Shown here in pieces: positions 7,247 through 15,686 of a DNA stretch of 64,000 bases (its first letter is position 1; every line of letters starts with the position of its first letter). The notes under the pieces were generated by a model. The model saw only the letters and a program-made list of their open reading frames with translations, searched no databases and was not told where the DNA came from. A program made the position numbers and the translations under genes. This DNA is from CAVUPF01 sp963777915. GTDB lineage: Bacteria; Actinomycetota; Thermoleophilia; Solirubrobacterales; 70-9. The stretch is taken from NCBI GenBank assembly GCA_963777915.1, contig CAVZSH010000003.1, positions 310,001 through 374,000 on the forward strand, in the 5' to 3' direction.

Positions 7247-7771
7247 TGCACGGATAGCGGCTACTGAAGAGCGTGAACGCCTAGCCGACCATGCGGTTGT
7301 GCCAGCGAACCACACCCCAAGGAAACCGAGTAGGCCTCATCCATCGGCGCCAGATAGACGCCCACCCAGTCGATGAAGCCACAGTTCGCGGTTTCACTCA
7401 AACCACCACCGCGAGTGCCTCTACTGGATTACGAACATCGGGGTAGGGCGGGGCGACGATGGCCCAGCGCCCCCGTGGCGGTCGAGAGGAAGGCCATCCC
7501 GCTACCTGCATCCGCGCCGAAAGCCGGCCCCTTGGAGCAGCTCAAAGGACGGATGTGATTGCGGCAAGATCCGCGAGGCGGTACGCGGACGATCTGGGAC
7601 CCGACCGTGAGCGTGATCCGGTAGCGAGAGGCTTGCATGGCGCCGGCGCCTTTCTCGCTTGGCGCGATCGTCGCCGACCGCGCGACAGCAAGCCGATCGG
7701 CCGACCGGGCCCAGCCGGTTCCCTATAGCCTCCCGGGCCGACTTCACGAACCACAAGGAGACCGCAGACTG
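7247..7771. other. 525-bp gap without a supported gene
   Basis: No frame has a convincing start, ribosome site and protein-like composition together. A short minus-strand stretch near 7290-7400 reads protein-like (DWVGVYLAPMDEAYSVSL) but has no start and stops soon, so it may be a gene remnant. The last 100 bp hold the leader of the SDR gene, with AAGGAG at 7755-7760. Confidence 0.5.
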
Positions 7772-8602
7772 ATGGGAATTCTCGATGGGAAAGCTGCAAT
7801 CGTCACCGGGTCGGCGCGCGGGATCGGCCGGGCCACAGCGGAGCTGTTCGCCAGCGAGGGCGCCAAGGTCCTGATCAATGACCTCGACGCCGACATCGCC
7901 GAGCAGGCGGCCGGCGAGATCGACGGCGAGACCGCTGTCCACGCCGGCGACCTGACCAAGGCCAACGCCGCTGATGAGCTGGTCGCCGCCGCGGTCGATG
8001 CCTTCGGCGCGATCGATATCGTCGTCAACAACGCTGGCTACACCTGGGACGGCGTCGTGCACCGGATGAGCGACGAGCAGTTCCAGGCGATGCTGGATAT
8101 CCACACGATCGTCCCCTTCCGGATCACCCGGGCGCTCGCCCCGCACTGGCGCGAGGCCGCCAAGGCGGAGCGAGGCGAGGGCAGGGAGGTCTTCCGCAAG
8201 CTGATCAACGTCTCCTCGATCTCGGGGACGATGGGCAACGCAGGTCAGGCCAACTACTCCGCCGCCAAGGCCGGCGTCGTCGGCCTGACCAAGACGCTCG
8301 CCAAGGAGTGGGGCCAGTTCAAGGTCAACGTCAACGCGGTCGCCTTCGGCTTCGTCGAGACCCGCCTCACCGCGGCCAAGGAGTCCGGCGGCGAGATGAC
8401 CTCTCCTACGGGCGAGAAGATCGAGCTCGGCATTCCCGAGCAGATGCGGGCGATGGCCTCGGCGATCATCCCGCTCGGCCGCCCGGCTCAGCCCGAGGAG
8501 GCGGCCGGCCCCGTCCTCTTCCTGGCCTCGCCGCTCGCCAACTACGTGCACGGCCAGGTCCTCAACGTCACAGGCGGCCAGTTCGGAGGGATGTACATCT
8601 GA
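7772..8602 (+). CDS. Short-chain dehydrogenase/reductase (FabG-like)
   Basis: 276 residues. The start ATG at 7772 is preceded by AAGGAG at 7755-7760 and places the Rossmann motif at the N-terminus: AAIVTGSARGIGRATAELFA (TGxxxGIG, residues 12-19). NNAG at ~85 stabilises the fold, and the catalytic Ser of VSSISGTMG and Tyr/Lys of ANYSAAKAGV form the SDR triad. D in LINDLDAD at the end of beta-2 suggests NAD rather than NADP. It may be an acyl-CoA or steroid reductase: the ~20-residue insert ALAPHWREAAKAERGEGREV occurs in acyl-CoA-linked SDRs. The substrate cannot be told from sequence. The next gene overlaps or abuts the stop. Confidence 0.9.
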   Translation: MGILDGKAAIVTGSARGIGRATAELFASEGAKVLINDLDADIAEQAAGEIDGETAVHAGDLTKANAADELVAAAVDAFGAIDIVVNNAGYTWDGVVHRMSDEQFQAMLDIHTIVPFRITRALAPHWREAAKAERGEGREVFRKLINVSSISGTMGNAGQANYSAAKAGVVGLTKTLAKEWGQFKVNVNAVAFGFVETRLTAAKESGGEMTSPTGEKIELGIPEQMRAMASAIIPLGRPAQPEEAAGPVLFLASPLANYVHGQVLNVTGGQFGGMYI

Positions 8603-9090
8603 GCGGCGAGGCGACAGAAGGCAGGTCAAAGGTCCCCTACCTCGACCTGGCGGACCACATCTGGCCTGCCCTCCGTCGCTTCATGGGCGTCCACACGCTC
8701 CTTTACCGGACGAGCGGCGGGCGGCTCGGGCACTCGATCCCCGGCGTCGGCGGCAAGATGCTGCTGCTCGACCACGTCGGCGCAAAGAGCGGCGTCAGGC
8801 GAACTTCTCCGTTGCTCTACGTCCCCGATGGCGAGAACGTCTTCGTGATCGCCTCCAAAGGAGGCTTCCCCAGACACCCTGCCTGGTTTCACAACCTGAT
8901 CGCCAACCCCGACACGACGGCACAGATCGGCGCCGAGCACCGCCCGGTCCACGCCCGCCTCGCCACCCCCGAGGAGCGCCAGCGCCTCTGGCCGCTCGCG
9001 GTCAAGACTTACCAGGGATACGCCGACTACCAGGCGCGCAGCCGCGGCCGCGAGATCCCGATCGTCATCCTCGAGCCACGCAAGCCCTAG
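8599..9090 (+). CDS. Nitroreductase/deazaflavin-dependent oxidoreductase (DUF385) family protein
   Basis: About 150-163 residues. The core GKMLLLDHVGAKSGVRRTSP followed by LLYVPDGENVFVIASKGG and RHPAWFHNLIANPD is the signature of the F420-binding split-beta-barrel family (DUF385). Members use coenzyme F420H2 or related flavins to reduce varied substrates, or bind lipids. The start is unclear: homologs begin near PYLDLADHIWPALRRF at 8632, which is GTC here. The nearest in-frame candidates are CTG at 8599, overlapping the SDR stop, and ATG at 8683. It is likely co-translated with the SDR. Confidence 0.85.
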   Translation: MSGEATEGRSKVPYLDLADHIWPALRRFMGVHTLLYRTSGGRLGHSIPGVGGKMLLLDHVGAKSGVRRTSPLLYVPDGENVFVIASKGGFPRHPAWFHNLIANPDTTAQIGAEHRPVHARLATPEERQRLWPLAVKTYQGYADYQARSRGREIPIVILEPRKP

Positions 9091-9101
9091 CCAGTCGCGA
9101 C

Positions 9102-9959
9102 TCAATCCTTCGCTCGACGCTCCTCGGCGACCGGCTCGCCGCCCTCGCCGGTGATCGCGTCGGGCGGCCAGGGGCCGGCCCAGTCGTCGCGAGCGCCGTC
9201 GATCGTGATCGTCGTGCCGGAGAAGAAATCCCCGGCCGGCGAGGCGAGGTAGGCGATCAGCCAGGCCATCTCCTCGGGCCTGCCCGCCCGGCCGATCGGG
9301 ATCGAGTGCTCCAGGTTGTCGATCACGACTTGCGGGTACTTGGTCATCAGCGTCTCGGTTGCGAATTGGCCCGCCGCCAACGCGCAGGTCTTGATCCCGA
9401 ATCGCGCCCACTCGACCGCCAGCGTCCGCATCATGTTCTCGACCGCGGCGCGCGCCGCGCCGGAATGCACCATCCCCGGCATCCCGTTGTGGGGGGAGAG
9501 GGTGATGCTCAACACCTTGCCGCCGCCCTGGGGGATGAAGGCCTTGGTCGCCGCCGCGTGGGTCATCAGCCAGGTCCCCTGCACGTTCAGCTCAATCACG
9601 GTGTGAAAGCCCTTCGGGGTAATCGCCTCGGCCGGGCTGAGGAACTGCCCGCCGGCGTTATTGATGAGCACGTCGAGCCGCTCGTGGCGGTCGAGCACGC
9701 CGTCGAAGAGCCGCACAACCGCGTCCTCATCGCGGATGTCCATTGCTTCGCGCTCGAAGCGGCCCGGCAGATGGGCAGCCAGTCCCGCCGTCTCGGCCAG
9801 CGGCTCCTCGCGGCGCCCGCAGCCGATCACGACCGCGCCGAGGCGCGCCAGCTCCAGCGCCGTCGCCCGCCCGAGGCCGCTGCCGGCACCGGAGACCACG
9901 CAGATCTGCCCGTCGAGCAGATCCGGCCTGAAAATCTGCGAATGAGCGCTCTCAGCCAT
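9102..9959 (-). CDS. SDR-family enoyl/dienoyl-CoA reductase-like protein (PECR/DECR type)
   Basis: 285 residues. VVSGAGSGLGRATALELARL (residues ~21-40) is the cofactor loop and INNAGGQF (~100) the structural motif. The usual Tyr-x3-Lys is absent: the matching stretch is MVHSGAARAAVENM. That is how 2,4-dienoyl-CoA reductases and peroxisomal trans-2-enoyl-CoA reductases look, where other residues do catalysis. So a fatty acyl-CoA substrate is likely. Convergent with the DUF385 gene and divergent from the MBL hydrolase, 36 bp apart. ATG start. Confidence 0.85.
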   Translation of the reverse strand: MAESAHSQIFRPDLLDGQICVVSGAGSGLGRATALELARLGAVVIGCGRREEPLAETAGLAAHLPGRFEREAMDIRDEDAVVRLFDGVLDRHERLDVLINNAGGQFLSPAEAITPKGFHTVIELNVQGTWLMTHAAATKAFIPQGGGKVLSITLSPHNGMPGMVHSGAARAAVENMMRTLAVEWARFGIKTCALAAGQFATETLMTKYPQVVIDNLEHSIPIGRAGRPEEMAWLIAYLASPAGDFFSGTTITIDGARDDWAGPWPPDAITGEGGEPVAEERRAKD

Positions 9960-9995
9960 GCGCGCGCAAGCCTATAGACGGCCGAGCGCCGTAAG

Positions 9996-10916
9996 GTGAG
10001 CCCGATGACGGTCCACGTCGAAGCGAAGCCGCTGCACGAGGCCCTGGCCGGAGGCACGCCGGGGGCCACGGTGATCGTCGAGCCAATCGTCGCCGGGCAC
10101 GTCACCTGGTCGCTCTCGATGATGGAGAGCCCCGGCGGTCATTTCCTCACCCTGAAGCTGCTGCGCGCTCTGCTCAGCGGCAAGCCGCCGGTCATCATCC
10201 CCATCCCCGCATTCCTGATCCGCCACCCCAGCGCCGGGGCGATCCTGATCGACACCGGCCTGCACCCCTCGATTGCCACCGACGGCAAGGAGAACTTCGG
10301 CAAGCTCGCCAGCCGACTCGGCAAGCCGGCGCTGGCGCCTGGCGAAGACGTCCCCGCCCAGCTGCGCAAGCGCGGCATCGACCCCGGCGAGGTGCCGATT
10401 GTGGTGATGACCCACATGCACCTCGACCACACCTCGGCCATCTCGGAGTTCCCGAAGTCGACCTTCATCGTCAGCGAAGAAGAGTGGGAGGCGGCGACAA
10501 GAGGCTCACAGCCCGCATTGAACGGCTACCGCCGCACCCACTTCGACTACGCCTTCGACTACCGGACGGTCGACTTTGACCGCGGCGGCATCGACTCATA
10601 CGCCACCTTTGGCCGTACCTTCGACCTCTTCGGCGACGGCTCGGTGCGGCTCGCCTCCACCCCCGGCCACAGCGCCGGGCACATGTCCGTGATCGCCCAC
10701 CTCAGCGACCGCGACTTCGTGATCGGCGGCGACGCGATGTACACCTACCGCCAACTGGAGGGCGACGCCCCCCTGCCCCCACGTCCCTTCGACGCCCATA
10801 ACTTCCGCCGCTCCCTGCAGGAGCTGCGCCTCTTTCGCCGCGAATTCCCCCAGGTCGTGATCACCCCCGGACACGACCTCGCCTTCTACGAGCAACTCGA
10901 GTCGCGCTACGAGTAG
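9996..10916 (+). CDS. MBL-fold hydrolase, AHL-lactonase-like
   Basis: 306 residues (GTG at 9996; ATG at 10005 is nearly equivalent). The metal-binding motif HMHLDH in VVMTHMHLDHTSAI (~residues 136-141), the later ASTPGHSAGHMSV His, the bridging GGDAMYT Asp and the final ITPGHD His form a complete two-metal site. The layout, with a ~110-residue N-terminal part before HxHxDH, resembles N-acyl-homoserine lactonases and other quorum-quenching or lipid lactonases. The true substrate is not known. Confidence 0.85.
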   Translation: MSPMTVHVEAKPLHEALAGGTPGATVIVEPIVAGHVTWSLSMMESPGGHFLTLKLLRALLSGKPPVIIPIPAFLIRHPSAGAILIDTGLHPSIATDGKENFGKLASRLGKPALAPGEDVPAQLRKRGIDPGEVPIVVMTHMHLDHTSAISEFPKSTFIVSEEEWEAATRGSQPALNGYRRTHFDYAFDYRTVDFDRGGIDSYATFGRTFDLFGDGSVRLASTPGHSAGHMSVIAHLSDRDFVIGGDAMYTYRQLEGDAPLPPRPFDAHNFRRSLQELRLFRREFPQVVITPGHDLAFYEQLESRYE

Positions 10917-10919
10917 GCC

Positions 10920-11693
10920 TCAACCCTCGGGCGAGGCCTGACCCGGGTCGGGGGCCGCCAGCCCCGCGCGCAGCGTGCGGATGACGCTACGGCGGCCCTG
11001 CTCCTCGAGCCGGGCATACATCGCCCTCACCCGGTCGAACACCTCGCCGGCCACCTCGAGTTGGCGCTCGCGGCTGGGCGAGGGCTCGACCTCGAAGGTG
11101 AGCGGCTCGCCGTACTGCACGGTGACCTTCGGGAAGCGCAGCCTTTTCCAGCCGCGCACCCTGGCGGAGCCGTGGATCGCGACCGGGACAATCGGCACCC
11201 CCGCCTCCAGCGCGATACGGCCGACCCCGGGCCGCGGCTCGCCGAGGTTGCGCGACCGCGAGCGCCCACCCTCGACATAGACCAGCAGCATCTCGCCCTG
11301 GTCAAGGAGCGCGTAGGCGGTCTTGAAGGCCTCCTCGTCGCGCTGGCCGCGGCGAACCGGGAACACGCCTCCGTGCTTGTAGATGTAGGTGAGGACCGGC
11401 GGGCCGAAGAGCTGCGATTTGGCCATGAAGCGGACCTGGCGGCTCAGGTAGACCGCGGAGAAGAAGTGGTCCATCTGGCTGAAGTGGTTGGGGGCGAGGA
11501 CGAGCGGGCCGCTGCGGGGCACGTTCTTGACCCCGATCGCCCGCACCCGGTAGATGAAGACGGTCGGGATGCTGAGGATGAGGCGGGCGAACGGATAGGT
11601 CCAGCCGACCCCCCTGCGCGCCGCCTCGTGGAACTGCGTGAAGTATCCCGCGGGGCGCGGGTCCAGATAGACCTGTGGCTTCATCTCCGCCAT
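10920..11693 (-). CDS. plsC: 1-acyl-sn-glycerol-3-phosphate acyltransferase family
   Basis: 257 residues. The HX4D catalytic motif is NHFSQMD (His70, Asp75). FPVRRGQRDEEAF is block II, VYVEGGRSRS (the EGxRS motif) block III, and VPIVPVAIHGSARV block IV. These enzymes attach the second acyl chain to lysophosphatidate in phospholipid synthesis at the cytoplasmic face of the membrane. It could serve another acyl acceptor, as actinobacteria carry several paralogs. Convergent with the MBL gene, 3 bp apart. Its ATG lies ~57 bp from the glycerol kinase stop on the same strand, so a glycerol-lipid operon is plausible. Confidence 0.92.
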   Translation of the reverse strand: MAEMKPQVYLDPRPAGYFTQFHEAARRGVGWTYPFARLILSIPTVFIYRVRAIGVKNVPRSGPLVLAPNHFSQMDHFFSAVYLSRQVRFMAKSQLFGPPVLTYIYKHGGVFPVRRGQRDEEAFKTAYALLDQGEMLLVYVEGGRSRSRNLGEPRPGVGRIALEAGVPIVPVAIHGSARVRGWKRLRFPKVTVQYGEPLTFEVEPSPSRERQLEVAGEVFDRVRAMYARLEEQGRRSVIRTLRAGLAAPDPGQASPEG

Positions 11694-11749
11694 GACGAGA
11701 CGACGGCGCGGCGGCCGCCGCTGGTGCCTACCCTCGGGTGCCCCGGCGG

Positions 11750-13222
11750 TTACGCGGCCTCATCGGGCGCCTCGGCCCTCGCCCAACCCTTGGAGCGCTC
11801 GACTGCCCGGCGCCACTCGGCGAGCAGCGATTCCCGCTCCCCCGCCGCCATCTGCGGCTCATAGCGGGCCGCCTCCCTCCACATCCCCCCCACCTGCTCG
11901 ACGGTCCAGTGCCCGGTCGCGATCCCGGCCAGATAGGCGGCGCCCAGCGCCGTCGTCTCGGCGATCTCCGGCACCACCACCGGCGCCCCCAGCACGTCTG
12001 CCTGGAACTGCATCAACCAGCGGTTGGCCACAGCGCCGCCGTCGGCTTTCAATACCTCCAACCGCTTCCCCGCCGCCGCCTCCTGGACGCGCACTGCATC
12101 GACGGTCTCATAGGCAATCGCCTCCAGCGCCGCCCGCGCCAGGTGCTCGCGGCGTGTGCCGCGAGTCAGACCAACGATCGTGCCGCGCGCATAGGGATCC
12201 CAATACGGCGAGCCCAGCCCAGTCAGCGCCGGCACGAAGTAAACGCCCTCGTTGCCCGCCAGGGAGGCCGCCAGCGCCTCGGTCTCGGCAGCCTCATCGA
12301 CGATCCCGAGCCCGTCGCGCAGCCACTGCACCGCGGCGCCGGTGACGAAGATCGAGGCCTCCAGGGCGTAGGCCGCCTCTCCCTCGACTCCGCAGGCGAC
12401 CGTGATCAGCAAGCCTTGGCTCGGCCGAGGCGCCGCGGCACCGGTGTGCAGGAGGACGAAGCTGCCGGTGCCGTAGGTGTTCTTCGCTGTCCCGGCGCGG
12501 TGGCAGGCCTGGCCGAACAGGGCCGCCTGCTGGTCGCCGGCGATCCCGGCTACAGGCACCTCGCCACCGAACTCGGTGGTGATCCCGTAGAGGTGGGCCG
12601 AGGGCAGCGGTTCTGGCAGTCGCGCCGGGTCGACTCCGAGCATCGCGCAAAGCTCCTCGTCCCAGGCCAGCCTGTGGATGTCGAACAGCATCGTCCGCGA
12701 GGCATTGGTGCGATCGGTGACGTGGCGCCCGGTCAGCTTGAAGGCGAGCCAGGAGTCGATCGTGCCGAAGACCGCCCGCTCGGCCCGCTCGGCGTTGCGC
12801 AGCAGCCACTCGATCTTCGTCCCCGAGAAGTAGGGATCGATCACAAGTCCGGTCCGCTCCCGCACCAGCTCCTCGCGCCCGGCCGCCTTCAGCTCCTCGC
12901 AGCGCCCGGCGGTACGCCGGTCCTGCCAGACCAGCGCCCGGTGGATCGGCTCGCCGCTTGCCGGGTCCCAGGCGACCACCGTCTCGCGCTGGTTGGCGAT
13001 CCCGATCCCGTCCAACTCGCTGCCGCGCAGACCGGCGTCGGCGATCGCCTCGGCCGCGACCCGCCGCGTCACCTCCCAGATCTCGTTCGCATCGTGCTCG
13101 ACCCAGCCCGGCTGCGGAAAGTGCTGCTCGAACTCCGAGTAGGCGCGCCCGGCGACCCCCCCCTCCTCATCGAAGAGGAGGCAGGTGGTCCCGGTCGTGC
13201 CCTGGTCGATTGCGAGAATCAC
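11750..13222 (-). CDS. glpK: Glycerol kinase
   Basis: 490 residues. The GTG at 13222 overlaps the stop of the upstream glycosyltransferase and gives the family N-terminus ILAIDQGTTGTTCLLFDEEG (phosphate-1 loop). WVEHDANEIW, NQRETVVAWD, KIEWLLRN, GTIDSWLAFKLTG, GDQQAALFGQ and DGGAVANRWLMQFQADV are FGGY-kinase signatures; the size fits (usually ~495-505). It makes glycerol-3-phosphate from glycerol and ATP, feeding phospholipid synthesis; plsC lies downstream. No glpF or glpD is nearby. The frame stays open upstream of 13222 only as a shadow of the glycosyltransferase. Confidence 0.95.
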   Translation of the reverse strand: MILAIDQGTTGTTCLLFDEEGGVAGRAYSEFEQHFPQPGWVEHDANEIWEVTRRVAAEAIADAGLRGSELDGIGIANQRETVVAWDPASGEPIHRALVWQDRRTAGRCEELKAAGREELVRERTGLVIDPYFSGTKIEWLLRNAERAERAVFGTIDSWLAFKLTGRHVTDRTNASRTMLFDIHRLAWDEELCAMLGVDPARLPEPLPSAHLYGITTEFGGEVPVAGIAGDQQAALFGQACHRAGTAKNTYGTGSFVLLHTGAAAPRPSQGLLITVACGVEGEAAYALEASIFVTGAAVQWLRDGLGIVDEAAETEALAASLAGNEGVYFVPALTGLGSPYWDPYARGTIVGLTRGTRREHLARAALEAIAYETVDAVRVQEAAAGKRLEVLKADGGAVANRWLMQFQADVLGAPVVVPEIAETTALGAAYLAGIATGHWTVEQVGGMWREAARYEPQMAAGERESLLAEWRRAVERSKGWARAEAPDEAA

Positions 13223-13956
13223 CGGCGTTGAAGGTATACGCGCGCGAAGTCGGCGAGCTGGTGGGCGCGGTGGGCAAAGCCGGCGGGGGTGCGGCCGGTG
13301 CGGCGGTGAGTGAGGTCCAGCTCGTACTCGCGCAGGCGATAGCCGGCGCGAAGCGCGTCGACCGTCATCCCCACCTCCATCCCGTAGCCGCGGGCGAATG
13401 GCAGGGTGACGCGAAGGACCTCGACGCGCAGCGCGCGCTGGCCGGAGATCGGGGCGGCGGTCTTGACGCCACAGAGGCCGCGGACGGCCCAGCGGGCGAA
13501 GCCGAGGGCAATGCCGAAGCCACCGCCGGTGCGGCGCGAGAAGGCGGCTACCGCGAGGTCGCACTCGCCGGCGCGGACGGCCTCGAGCAGAGGGCCGAGC
13601 CGGGCGGCGGAAGGCCCGAGGTCGGCGTCGCATAAAAGGATGAGGGTGGGTGATGGGCTGGCGCTCAGCGCCGCCTCCGCGGCGGCGCTGACGTTGGCGC
13701 CCTTGCCATGCGGGCGGCCACGACTGACGACCTGGGCGCCGGCCGCGATCGCCGCCTCGGCGGTGCCGTCGGTGGAGGCGTCGTCGGCGACCCAGATCGC
13801 CGCCGCGGGGAAGGCGCCCCGCAGAGCGACCACGGTGTCCGCGATCCGCTCAGCCTCGTTGCGCGCGGCGACGATCGCCGCGAGCTGCTCGACACCGCCG
13901 GGAAGCTCCGGCTCGACTCCAGCTTCCTCGCCCAGCTTCGTCTGCTCCGCCCCCAC
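13219..13956 (-). CDS. Family 2 glycosyltransferase
   Basis: About 245 residues. AAIVAARNEAERIADTVVAL followed by WVADDASTDGTAEAA is the GT2 nucleotide-sugar site, and LCDADLG the metal-binding DxD. GMEVGMTVDALRAGYRLREY is the acceptor region. No membrane segment is evident. The fold resembles dolichyl-phosphate-mannose and glucosyl-phosphoglycerate synthases, but the substrate is open. GTG at 13956 is preferred because a TTG at 13977 would overlap the divergent gene's ATG. The stop TGA overlaps the glpK GTG (GTGA), so the two are translationally coupled. Confidence 0.85.
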   Translation of the reverse strand: MGAEQTKLGEEAGVEPELPGGVEQLAAIVAARNEAERIADTVVALRGAFPAAAIWVADDASTDGTAEAAIAAGAQVVSRGRPHGKGANVSAAAEAALSASPSPTLILLCDADLGPSAARLGPLLEAVRAGECDLAVAAFSRRTGGGFGIALGFARWAVRGLCGVKTAAPISGQRALRVEVLRVTLPFARGYGMEVGMTVDALRAGYRLREYELDLTHRRTGRTPAGFAHRAHQLADFARVYLQRR

Positions 13957-13976
13957 GGCATCTATTGTCCCCGCCA

Positions 13977-14189
13977 ATGGCAGACATCGAGGCGCACATC
14001 ACCGGCAACGTGTGGAAAATCGAGGTCGCTGTGGGGGACACCGTTTCCGACGGCGACACCGTCGTCATCCTCGAGTCGATGAAGATGGAGATCCCGGTCG
14101 AGGCTGAGGACGACGGGACCGTGAAGGAGATTCGCTGCGAGGAGGGCCAGGCGGTCAGTGAAGGCGACGTCCTCGTAGTGCTGGAGTAG
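13977..14189 (+). CDS. Biotin/lipoyl carrier domain protein
   Basis: 70 residues, a single domain. ILESMKMEIPV contains the MKM motif whose Lys is biotinylated, and the length equals a lone biotinyl domain with no other module. It could be the carrier subunit of an acyl-CoA carboxylase whose other subunits are elsewhere. Free-standing ~71-residue biotinyl proteins are common in actinobacteria. The biotin synthesis genes lie within 10 kb. The enoyl-CoA hydratase follows after 10 bp. Confidence 0.9.
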   Translation: MADIEAHITGNVWKIEVAVGDTVSDGDTVVILESMKMEIPVEAEDDGTVKEIRCEEGQAVSEGDVLVVLE

Positions 14190-14199
14190 GGCGGGCGCG

Positions 14200-15006
14200 G
14201 TGGACCAGCGGCTCGCTGGCGGCAAGCTCCTGCTCGACTCCCCCGCTGAGGCGGTCGTCCGCATCCGCATCTCCAACCCGGAGCGCCGCAACGCCCTCGA
14301 TCACGAGATCCTCGACGCCCTGGCGGAGACGCTGCCGCGGCTGGACCGCGGGATCGGGACCCGCTGCGTCCTCATCACCGGCGCGCCGCCGGTCTTCTCG
14401 GCCGGCTATGACATCGCCTCGATCCCCTCCGAGACCTTCGAGCGCGACGCCGAGGCCCTCGTCGCCCACCCCTTCCATGCCGCGATTGAGAAGCTGGCCG
14501 CGCATCCCTGGCCGACCGTGGCGGCGATCAACGGCCACTGCCTCGGCGGCGGGCTGGAGCTGGCGATCACCTGCGATCTGCGGATCAGCGCGGCGGGGGC
14601 GAAACTGGGGATGCCCCCGGCGAAGCTGGGGCTCGTCTACGGCCACACCGGGCTGCGCAAGTTCCTCGACACGATCGGCCTGGCGCGGACCAAGGAGCTT
14701 TTCTTGACCGGCCGCAACTTCGAGGCGGCGCGCGCCGAGGAGATCGGATTGGTCAACGGGGTGGTGGCCGACGAGCGCCTGGAGGAGGACGCGATCGCCC
14801 TGGCCGCCGAGATCGCCTCCAATGCGCCGATCTCGACGCGAGGCAACAAGCACGCGATCGACCTGCTCAACCAGTGCCCGGTCCTGACCGACCAGCAGGA
14901 GGCCGGCCTGGTCGCACTGCGTGAGTCCTGCTTTGCCTCAGAGGACCTCCGCGAGGGCATCCGCGCCTTCGCCGAGAAGCGCAAGCCCGAGTGGCGAGGG
15001 CGATGA
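14200..15006 (+). CDS. Enoyl-CoA hydratase/isomerase family protein
   Basis: 268 residues (GTG start). VFSAGYDI holds the first oxyanion-hole region and AINGHCLGGGLELAITCDLR the second. KLGMPPAKLGLVYGHTGLRK corresponds to the position of the second catalytic Glu, but here it reads VYGHTG, so it may not be a classical hydratase; decarboxylases and isomerases of the crotonase fold vary here. The TGA overlaps the next ATG (ATGA), so it is coupled to the glycosylase gene. It probably acts with the carrier protein on acyl-CoAs; that is inference. Confidence 0.88.
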   Translation: MDQRLAGGKLLLDSPAEAVVRIRISNPERRNALDHEILDALAETLPRLDRGIGTRCVLITGAPPVFSAGYDIASIPSETFERDAEALVAHPFHAAIEKLAAHPWPTVAAINGHCLGGGLELAITCDLRISAAGAKLGMPPAKLGLVYGHTGLRKFLDTIGLARTKELFLTGRNFEAARAEEIGLVNGVVADERLEEDAIALAAEIASNAPISTRGNKHAIDLLNQCPVLTDQQEAGLVALRESCFASEDLREGIRAFAEKRKPEWRGR

Positions 15007-15638
15007 GCGCCAGGGCGCGACGGGAGCTGGCCGCCGCCGACCCGACGATGGCGGCGCTGATCGAGCGAGTCGGGAAGATCGACCTGCAGACACGGCTGCG
15101 GCGGCGGCGCGAGGGGCGCCCGGCCGACGCCTACGGCACGCTGCTTCGTGCGATCGTCGGCCAGCAGCTCTCGACCAAAGCGGCGCAGACGATCTACCTG
15201 CGCGTCCTTGATTTGTTCGGAGAGAGCGCGCCGTCGCCCGAGCAGCTGCTGGAGGCAAGCGAGGCGGACCTGCGCGGCGCCGGCCTCTCCGGCCGCAAGG
15301 TTGAGTACATCCGCGACCTCGCCTCCCATTTGCTGAGCGGTGAGCTGGAGCTCGACCGGCTGGACGAGCTCTCCGACGAGGAGGCGATCGAGGAGATCGT
15401 CGCCGTGCGCGGCCTCGGTCGCTGGACCGCCGAGATGTTTCTGCTCTTCCACCTGGAGCGGCCGGACATCCTCTCTGGCGGTGATCTGGGGATCCGCAAG
15501 GCGGTCCAGATCGAGTACGGGCTAGGCGAGATGCCCACGCCGGAGCGGGTATTGGAGATCGGTGAGCCCTGGTCCCCGCACCGCAGTCTCGCCTCCCTGT
15601 ATCTCTGGGAGTCACTCGCCGCCGTGCCCGGCGAATGA
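15003..15638 (+). CDS. DNA-3-methyladenine glycosylase II (AlkA type, HhH-GPD)
   Basis: 211 residues from the ATG overlapping the previous stop. AIVGQQLSTKAAQTIYLRVL is the first helix of the fold, IVAVRGLGRWTAEMFLLF is the helix-hairpin-helix with the GLGxWTA turn, and DILSGGDLGIRKAV has the catalytic Asp. It excises alkylated bases (3-methyladenine and others) in base excision repair. The length is near that of the short bacterial AlkA2-type proteins; there is no Ada domain and no Fe-S Cys cluster. Confidence 0.9.
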   Translation: MSARARRELAAADPTMAALIERVGKIDLQTRLRRRREGRPADAYGTLLRAIVGQQLSTKAAQTIYLRVLDLFGESAPSPEQLLEASEADLRGAGLSGRKVEYIRDLASHLLSGELELDRLDELSDEEAIEEIVAVRGLGRWTAEMFLLFHLERPDILSGGDLGIRKAVQIEYGLGEMPTPERVLEIGEPWSPHRSLASLYLWESLAAVPGE

Positions 15639-15686
15639 CACCTGCCGCGGTTCAACGCTGTCCCGGTTTTGCCCGACAATAGGTCC

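Noticed and set aside
7373..7558. A 61-residue ORF in the gap before the SDR gene
   Set aside because: No ribosome site, an odd composition and no motif. The region also reads in other frames.
7502..8629. A 375-residue minus-strand ORF opposite the SDR gene
   Set aside because: It is the antisense of a well-supported SDR with strong motifs. Long opposite-strand ORFs are expected at this GC content.
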